From JAHHTP01 sp964587555 (lineage in GTDB: Bacteria > Bacillota > Clostridia > Oscillospirales > Ruminococcaceae), in NCBI GenBank assembly GCA_964587555.1, contig CAZPLR010000008.1, positions 1-64,000 on the forward strand: DNA of 64,000 nt, read 5' to 3'. The notes below the pieces were generated by a model. That model was not told the DNA's origin. It worked only from the letters and a program-made list of their open reading frames with translations, and ran no database searches. The position numbers were made by a program, and so were the translations under genes. Shown one piece after another: positions 58,894 through 64,000 of the stretch. Position 1 is the stretch's first letter. The number at the start of each line of letters is the position of its first letter.

Positions 58894-59571
58894 TTATGCG
58901 TCCAAACGGTATCCCACACCGTGAACCGTGGTGATCAGCCTGCCGTATTCGCCAAGCTGGCGGCGCAGCTTTTTGATATGCGTATCCAGCGTGCGCGCGT
59001 CGCCATAGTAATCATATCCCCACACCTCGCCCAGCAGCTCGTCGCGCGTCAGGACGGTATTGCGGTTTTTGACAAGATAGGAAAGCAGCGCGAACTCCTT
59101 CGGTGTTAGCCGCAGCCTCTCGCCGGCAAGCTCTGCGACCTGCGCAGTGAAGTCCACCGACAATGCCCGATAACGGAACACATCTGTTCCAAACGCGCTT
59201 CCGTTCGTCCTGCGCAGCACCGCCTCGATCCGCAGGATCAGCTCCCTCGGCGAAAACGGCTTTGCCACATAGTCGTCGCAGCCTGCCTCAAAGCCGTGAA
59301 TCCGGTCCTGCTCCGAAGCGCGCTCGGACAGAAAAATGACCGGAAGCAGCGCTGTTTTCGGGTTTTGCCGCAGGGAGAGCAGCACGGAATAGCCGTCCAA
59401 CTGCGGCAGCATTGTTTCCATCAGCAAAAGATCGAAGCCCTCTCCATCGCAAAGCTGCAGGACCTCCGTCCCGCTTCGCACCCCCGTTACCGCAAAGCCC
59501 GCATGCTCGCCGTAAAGCGTAATCAGCTCCCGCGTTTTTTGATCTTCGTCCGCTGTCAAAATATGGTACAT
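58894..59571 (-). CDS. OmpR/PhoB-family response regulator lacking the phosphoacceptor Asp
   Basis: A 225-residue regulator: receiver domain (1-118) and winged-helix DNA-binding domain (about 130-225, with LTPKEFALLSYLVKN and GYDYYGDARTLDTHIKKLR). The conserved Asp of the usual LDxMLPxLDG motif is Glu (LLLM-E52-TMLPQLDG), and the conserved Thr is Ser (IFLSERAS); Lys of VAKPFSPREL and the acidic pocket D8/E9 remain. Glu can mimic phosphorylation, so the protein may be always active. No histidine kinase is adjacent. A Pho-box-like repeat lies at its own promoter. Confidence 0.88.
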   Translation of the reverse strand: MYHILTADEDQKTRELITLYGEHAGFAVTGVRSGTEVLQLCDGEGFDLLLMETMLPQLDGYSVLLSLRQNPKTALLPVIFLSERASEQDRIHGFEAGCDDYVAKPFSPRELILRIEAVLRRTNGSAFGTDVFRYRALSVDFTAQVAELAGERLRLTPKEFALLSYLVKNRNTVLTRDELLGEVWGYDYYGDARTLDTHIKKLRRQLGEYGRLITTVHGVGYRLDA

Positions 59572-59608
59572 CGCCGCTTTCTCCGCTTCCTTTCTGCTTT
59601 TACCTTTT

Positions 59609-59614
59609 ATTATA
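59609..59614 (-). promoter_or_regulatory. -10 box of the response regulator gene
   Basis: TATAAT on the minus strand, 38 bp before the start codon. No consensus -35; the place is taken by the direct repeat at 59635-59651, as at activator-dependent promoters. Confidence 0.6.
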
Positions 59615-59634
59615 GCTCTTTTTAGAAAGGTGTG

Positions 59635-59651
59635 TGTGAATAAATTGTGAA
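59635..59651 (-). promoter_or_regulatory. Pho-box-like direct repeat TTCACA-N5-TTCACA
   Basis: Two exact TTCACA copies 11 bp apart on the minus strand match the TT(A/T/C)ACA-N5 repeats bound by PhoP-type regulators of Gram-positives. The downstream copy overlaps the expected -35 position. Confidence 0.55.
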
Positions 59652-59711
59652 CTCAAGCATACAGCCATTATTCTCAAGCTCTGATCCACGGCATAAAGGC
59701 AGCAGCGAAAT

Positions 59712-59741
59712 AAAGCCTCCGGTATTTTGTACCGAAGGCTT
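59712..59741 (-). terminator. Terminator of the GntR-ABC operon
   Basis: Stem AAGCCTTCGGTA/TACCGGAGGCTT with a 5-nt loop, 14 bp past the 31-aa ORF stop. Confidence 0.8.
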
Positions 59742-59754
59742 ATCACTTTTCATT

Positions 59755-59850
59755 TTATGATCGATGATTCAAAGCAAAAACTATCCCAGCGATCAAGCCA
59801 ACCAAAACCAATACGCAGCCGAGCAGCAATAGGATATAACTGAATAACAT
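59755..59850 (-). CDS. 31-aa membrane peptide
   Basis: The ORF starts MLFSYILLLLGC and ends VFALNHRS; nearly the whole is one membrane segment. GAAAGGAG 6 bp before the ATG is one of the best ribosome-binding sites in the window, and a terminator follows at once. It is the last cistron of the GntR-ABC operon. It may be a small transporter accessory or a toxin-like peptide; no family is recognised. Confidence 0.65.
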   Translation of the reverse strand: MLFSYILLLLGCVLVLVGLIAGIVFALNHRS

Positions 59851-59862
59851 AGCAAGCTCCTT

Positions 59863-60190
59863 TCAACGAGGCAAAAGCTTTTTCTTGATTAACATGCCTG
59901 TGCCGCAGCCGACAAGAGTTATGCCGGGATATAAAAGCGCATACATCCACGCGGATTCATTATAGTGGATGAAAATCGCCGGAACAAGCAGGACAAGCGT
60001 TCCGACAGCCAGCCATACCGAAAAACCGTTTCGCAATCCGAAGACAACCGCGTCGGACAGCGCAGCAGCGGCATTACACCCAGCAAAACCAACATCCCCG
60101 ACCCGGTGTCCGAAATCAGAAGCGGCAGCAGATAAAAGCCAAGCGCCAAAACCGCAAGATACGGAAGATGGGCAAGTTCTTTCTTTTCAC
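59863..60190 (-). pseudogene. Frameshifted small membrane protein gene
   Basis: A GTG at 60190 with GAAAGGGG upstream starts MKRKNLP; a second frame continues YLAVLALGFYLLPLLISDTG; a third runs LSDAVVFGLRNGFSVWLAVG, then IFIHYNESAWMYALLYPGI and ends KKKLLPR. Together they make one protein of about 108 residues with three or four membrane segments. Two frameshifts imply a pseudogene, or assembly errors. It lies between the ABC permease and the 31-aa peptide. Confidence 0.65.
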
Positions 60191-60270
60191 AGCCAAAATC
60201 CCCTTTCTCGTTTGGCAGTGTGGGCGGCTGAATCAGCCGCCGCAAGCATACGTCAAAAATCCGTGTGCCG

Positions 60271-62484
60271 TTACTGCTGCGGAACGCTGATATACAGCGC
60301 CAGGCTGTTGCCGTTATAGCCCTTGTAATTGGTAGGCATAGAATAGAGGTCAAGATTGATCGTATAATATCCCCGCACAGAATCAGGCGTGATATATTCT
60401 CCGTTTTCCAGCCGATCCGCGATCTGGCGCATGGTATCGGCGTTCAGCACAATGGACGGGACATAGGACATATGCGAATATTCCTTCAGCAGTGCAAAGA
60501 CGTCGTCCTCCGCCTTCAGGTAATAGATTTCCTCCGTCACATATTTGTCCGCTGACTCCGTATCCTCTGTAGCTGCGCCATGCGAATACTCCACGGTATC
60601 CAAGCCATAGTAGTACGGGGTAGCGGCGACCGCATGGTATCCAAAAGCATCTGTATAGCTAACGCAGATCTGATAGCCGTTTGCATTGTCAGAAGAGGCA
60701 CATTCGCGCAGCAGCGAAACCATATCCTGTACAAACTCCTCGTTATTCAGATAGCTGAAAAACAACTCTTGTGTTTTCGGGAATTTTGAACTGATCTCGA
60801 AGGTCATGCTATAATATTTTCCGCGGCAGAAGCCGTTCCCGACGATTCGGAACATGGTATCAAACGACACATCGGTAACGATGTCGGTTTCACTGCTATA
60901 GCTGCGTCCTTCATGCGCAAATAAGTAAGCGGTTCTTTCCTCGTCGGTGAAGGACTGATATTCCTCCACCGCGCAGTCCCAGACAGCGGCAAGCTGCTCT
61001 TTGGTCAGCTCATTGTGGCCGACGGTCGAAATATAACCGATCTCAACCTTTTCTATATCCTTGCCGGCAGGCAGCACCTGCGCCGCCTGCATTGCGCGTT
61101 CGTCTGCCGACGTGATCGCAAACAAACGCTTATAGTCCTCCATGCTAAATCTCACATAACGCGTAAAGCTGCCCTTGCTGGAGCGGATTACTGTACGCAG
61201 CGTAACCGACTCGTTTTGATAATATGCGTTGTTCGAAGGCTGGGCGGTATTGCTAAGCCCGCGCGATACGATCTCCTTCACCTCATCCTGTGCAAAACGC
61301 AGTCTGCCGTTTTTGATCGCATGGTAGCTGTCGTCCATCGGGTACATTGCCGTTTGACCGTCAAACTGCACATCCTCGATCTGCTCCGCCGTAACGGTTC
61401 TCTGCGCAATGTGCTCCCCTATAAACTGCGCGCCATAGCTGATTCCAAGCAGCAGGACAGTCATACCAACGAACAACGGAATCGATTTCAGCATCTTTTT
61501 AAATTTCCGTCCGGTGACCAGCTCATAGATCACGTAAACGCCAAACGCAAAAATCAGGATAATCCATACCATCGTGTCATCCAGCTGCAGTGTCTCTGCG
61601 CAGCAATAGTACATTAGGAATACGATAAACGGGACAGCAACGCCGCAGCGGATCAGATTTTGCGTAAATCGGTTAACGGCAGCGTTGCCTGCGGTTTCAG
61701 ATTTTCTGCGGACAAACAGCAGGCATCCAAGCACCAAATATACGGCGGTGAGGAATACCGAGTAGAGCATCGGCAAACCAAAGCTATAAATTTGTTCAAG
61801 CATATGATTTACGGTCAGCTCACTGTGGCTGGTAACTCCGCCGAGCAGCAGCCCAAGCCAGCTCCCAATCGAGATATTGTATTGCGGCGATAAAAGTCCG
61901 AGCTGATCCATCGCCAGAATATCGTTGTACGACAGGCCGAACGCAACCGCAGAGAGGATCAGCCTTGGCACAAAGGCGATGACCAGCGCCGCCGCCAGCG
62001 CGCTGAGCGTGGTTCCGGAAACGCTGACCGCAATCATCGTCGCGGAAGCGAACATCAACCCGCTGATCAGCATCACAAAAAAGCTGACGATCATCTGATA
62101 GAATGAAAACGAAATACCAAGCAGCAGATAACCAGCCGCCGAAAGCAGGAATGCCGCCGCCATCAGCCCGCCGATCCAAGTAAATACCGCGCCCGCCGTA
62201 CAGAAGAAAAGCTGTCTTCTGCTGCAAGGGATGCTGTGGTAAATATCCGCGCTGCTGCGCTTATTCAAAAAGTGAAAGCCATTGAGCGGGAATATAATGC
62301 CGCCGACGATTGCCAACAGATATCCAAACGGGCAAAACGCCTCCGCTATCATAAAATCGGCGTCATTCAAACCGAGGAATAGAAAGGTGCCAAGCAGCGT
62401 CAAAAGTCCGCCGACCGAAAAAATGATCCCGCATACCTTCATCTCGTAAAACAGCTCTCGGTATAAATATTTTAACGATTTCAT
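60271..62484 (-). CDS. ABC transporter permease with large extracytoplasmic domain
   Basis: A 737-residue membrane protein. About six hydrophobic segments lie in 15-275, two to three more at about 285-375, then a soluble domain (about 375-737) rich in Tyr and acidic residues. NKRSSADIYHSIPCSRRQLF near residue 74 resembles the coupling region of ABC-2 permeases in GntR-linked (YtrA-type) operons. Together with the ATPase it probably forms a homodimeric exporter or antimicrobial-stress transporter; substrate unknown. RBS GGAAGGA. Confidence 0.8.
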   Translation of the reverse strand: MKSLKYLYRELFYEMKVCGIIFSVGGLLTLLGTFLFLGLNDADFMIAEAFCPFGYLLAIVGGIIFPLNGFHFLNKRSSADIYHSIPCSRRQLFFCTAGAVFTWIGGLMAAAFLLSAAGYLLLGISFSFYQMIVSFFVMLISGLMFASATMIAVSVSGTTLSALAAALVIAFVPRLILSAVAFGLSYNDILAMDQLGLLSPQYNISIGSWLGLLLGGVTSHSELTVNHMLEQIYSFGLPMLYSVFLTAVYLVLGCLLFVRRKSETAGNAAVNRFTQNLIRCGVAVPFIVFLMYYCCAETLQLDDTMVWIILIFAFGVYVIYELVTGRKFKKMLKSIPLFVGMTVLLLGISYGAQFIGEHIAQRTVTAEQIEDVQFDGQTAMYPMDDSYHAIKNGRLRFAQDEVKEIVSRGLSNTAQPSNNAYYQNESVTLRTVIRSSKGSFTRYVRFSMEDYKRLFAITSADERAMQAAQVLPAGKDIEKVEIGYISTVGHNELTKEQLAAVWDCAVEEYQSFTDEERTAYLFAHEGRSYSSETDIVTDVSFDTMFRIVGNGFCRGKYYSMTFEISSKFPKTQELFFSYLNNEEFVQDMVSLLRECASSDNANGYQICVSYTDAFGYHAVAATPYYYGLDTVEYSHGAATEDTESADKYVTEEIYYLKAEDDVFALLKEYSHMSYVPSIVLNADTMRQIADRLENGEYITPDSVRGYYTINLDLYSMPTNYKGYNGNSLALYISVPQQ

Positions 62485-62508
62485 CGAATCTTCCTTCCTT
62501 TCCGTCGG

Positions 62509-63435
62509 TCAGCCGACGTCTTTCTGCTCCGACGCGCCGCTTTGCAGCAGCTCGACAGAATACCCAAGACTTTGCATTTCGTACAGGAAAACCTCCTCCA
62601 GCGTCAGCGGCAGCAGCTCGGAAAGGATCGGGTCAAGCGCACGAACCCGCTGCATCGCCTCCTCGGAATTCCCGCGCAGGATCAAATTACAGACGCTTCC
62701 ATGCTGGGAAAAATGCAGCATATCCAATCCTGCAAATATCTCCTTGGTATAGGGGCGGTCAAATACCGCCTGAATCTTAAACAGCGAGGTTTTGAGCTGT
62801 CCAACATCGCTTTGCAGGATAATGCCGCCCTTATGCAGCAGCGCAAGCTGGTCGCAGGTGTCCTCCAGCTCGCGCAGAGAATGTGAAGTGATTACCGCCG
62901 AGGCGCCGCGGTCGCAGATATCCTCGTAGATCACCGACTTTACAAAATTGCGCATGACCGGATCAAGCCCGTCAAAGGTTTCGTCAAACAGCAGATATTC
63001 GGTGCGGCAGGCAAGCCCTAGAATTGTCGCCGCTTGGCGCTTCATGCCCTTGGAAAAGGTGTTGATATTCGCCTTGGGATTCAGTCCAAACTGTCGGCAC
63101 AGCGTTTCAAACCGTTCATCCGAAAAGCTTGGATAGACACGCTTATAAAACTGCGCCATGCGCTGCATATCGCTCTGCGGCAGGAAAAACAGCTCATCCG
63201 GCACATACATCAGCTTCGCTTTTACCGCCGGATTATCGTAAACATTCTCCCCGTCGACCGAAACGCTGCCGCCGTCCGCCTTATAAACGCCGGTTATCAG
63301 CCGCAAAAAGGTGGATTTCCCCGCGCCGTTCGCGCCAACTAACCCATAAATACAGCCGTCCGGAATCCGGCAGTCCACACCGTCAAGAGCAAGATAGTCG
63401 CCGAATTTTTTTGAAACTTTACTTGCCGTTATCAT
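62509..63435 (-). CDS. ABC transporter ATP-binding protein
   Basis: A 308-residue ATPase: Walker A GLVGANGAGKSTFLR, signature INTFSKGMKRQA, Walker B EYLLFDETFDGLDPV, and switch His in VITSHSLREL. A C-terminal extension of about 90 residues follows the core. Start at MITASKVSKKFG with AAGGGGA 8 bp upstream. Energises the permease encoded 24 bp downstream. Confidence 0.92.
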   Translation of the reverse strand: MITASKVSKKFGDYLALDGVDCRIPDGCIYGLVGANGAGKSTFLRLITGVYKADGGSVSVDGENVYDNPAVKAKLMYVPDELFFLPQSDMQRMAQFYKRVYPSFSDERFETLCRQFGLNPKANINTFSKGMKRQAATILGLACRTEYLLFDETFDGLDPVMRNFVKSVIYEDICDRGASAVITSHSLRELEDTCDQLALLHKGGIILQSDVGQLKTSLFKIQAVFDRPYTKEIFAGLDMLHFSQHGSVCNLILRGNSEEAMQRVRALDPILSELLPLTLEEVFLYEMQSLGYSVELLQSGASEQKDVG

Positions 63436-63480
63436 CTTATCATTCCCCTTCATCCTAAATTTTCCATCCCTCAGATGGCC

Positions 63481-63942
63481 TTAAAATTTGTCGTTTCTTT
63501 GCACACGCGTTTCTTTGCATACGCTGCGGCCGTTCCATGCCGCCAACCATTCCTTCACCTTTGCCATAATCATATCTTTCGTTTGTCCCACAGCCAACAG
63601 GCTTTGCAGCACCTGACGCAGCACGCCGTACAGCTCGTCTGATTCAGTTTCCTGCAGGATCTGACGCGCCTGCGGATGCACGAATCTGCCGTTGCCCGCT
63701 ACCGCGTAGCAAAGCCCCTGCCGCTCCAATTCACTGTACGCCTTTTGCAGCGTGTTCGGGTTCACACCCAGCCGCAGCGACAGCGCGCGCACCGACGGCA
63801 GCGCTTCATCCGCCGCAAAATCATCCGCCAAAATGCGCTCCTTCACCTGCCGGATCACCTGCTCGTAAATCGGCGTGCGGGAATATTTGTCAAGCTCAAA
63901 ATCGCTTGGATCGATCCTTCTTTTTTCCTGCTCTTTCTCCAA
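63481..63942 (-). CDS. GntR-family transcriptional regulator, YtrA subfamily
   Basis: A 153-residue regulator: wHTH with SRTPIYEQVIRQVKERILAD, LPSVRALSLRLGVNPNTLQK and YSELERQGLCYAVAGNGRFV, then a short C-terminal dimerisation part of about 50 residues typical of YtrA. TTG start at 63942 is chosen because AAAGGAGG lies 8 bp upstream. It should repress its own operon with the ABC genes. Confidence 0.9.
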   Translation of the reverse strand: MEKEQEKRRIDPSDFELDKYSRTPIYEQVIRQVKERILADDFAADEALPSVRALSLRLGVNPNTLQKAYSELERQGLCYAVAGNGRFVHPQARQILQETESDELYGVLRQVLQSLLAVGQTKDMIMAKVKEWLAAWNGRSVCKETRVQRNDKF

Positions 63943-63975
63943 GGTACAAACCTCCTTTCCCTCATTTTCTGTCTG

Positions 63976-64000
63976 TGTCAAGTGTACTATGTGATATAGT
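63976..64000 (-). promoter_or_regulatory. Partial control region of the GntR-ABC operon
   Basis: An AGTGTA (63981-63986, plus strand) resembles the half-site known for Bacillus YtrA operators, and ACTATA ends the window on the minus strand. The promoter probably extends beyond the window edge, so neither can be confirmed. Confidence 0.3.

Overview
The window looks like the chromosome of an anaerobic, spore-forming-lineage gut bacterium of the Clostridia, probably Oscillospirales. This is inferred from gene content, not from a marker-gene tree. The clues are SpoVG and a DUF1540 protein, an MreB-type rod-shape protein, a THF riboswitch ahead of folT, a Cys-type (anaerobic-maturation) sulfatase, many carbohydrate-active enzymes, and A-rich ribosome-binding sites close to GAAAGGA, often in front of TTG or GTG starts. 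Near-consensus TTGACA-17-TATAAT promoters are common. I saw no rRNA, tRNA, CRISPR array or insertion sequence.

Layout. 1-10.9 kb (mostly minus strand): a decayed DUF6796-like gene, a cytoplasmic sialidase behind an mreB-like gene, a DUF1540 protein, a new 52-aa ORF coupled to a von Willebrand A membrane protein, a secreted GH25 lysozyme, and a GH13/SGNH/GH3 operon. 11-13.2 kb (plus strand): GH27 alpha-galactosidase, a small zinc protein and a class I amidotransferase-like hydrolase. 13.3-23.6 kb (minus): a lipoprotein, a LacZ-type GH2 enzyme, and a six-gene operon murQ-kinase-GNAT-PIG-L-amiE-namZ that fits peptidoglycan (MurNAc) recycling. 23.9-29.9 kb (minus): rimP-nusA-rnpM-ylxQ-infB-rbfA, with an unusual leader ORF and hairpin. 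30-32.4 kb (plus): an isolated phage-type cassette (sigma-like regulator, small and large terminase) with no other phage genes. 32.5-39.5 kb (minus): purE-C-F-M-N, a PurO-type cyclohydrolase and a stand-alone AICAR transformylase, behind a leader that encodes a 53-aa ORF ending in a terminator hairpin. 39.7-40.5 kb: spoVG and a DUF1413 gene. 40.6-50.3 kb (minus): an arginine operon argG-H-C-J-B-sulfatase-argD-F with an ARG box. 50.5-58.8 kb: threonine aldolase, nth, MATE/HAD, coaX, folT under a THF riboswitch, and an NfeD/zinc-ribbon/SPFH operon. 58.9-64 kb (minus): an OmpR-family regulator lacking the phosphoacceptor Asp and preceded by a Pho-box-like repeat, then a GntR-ABC transporter operon ending in a broken membrane-protein gene and a 31-aa membrane peptide.

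How the parts work together. Host- and diet-derived glycans (sialic acid, alpha- and beta-galactosides, alpha-glucans) and the cell's own wall (GH25, NagZ-like GH3, NamZ, AmiE, MurK-like kinase, MurQ) are broken down to amino sugars and hexoses. The anabolic operons for arginine and purines and the translation-factor operon are typical core genome. The most unusual items are the orphan terminase cassette with a 16-bp inverted repeat in its leader, the two leader-ORF/terminator arrangements ahead of rimP-nusA and purE, and the phosphoacceptor-less regulator.
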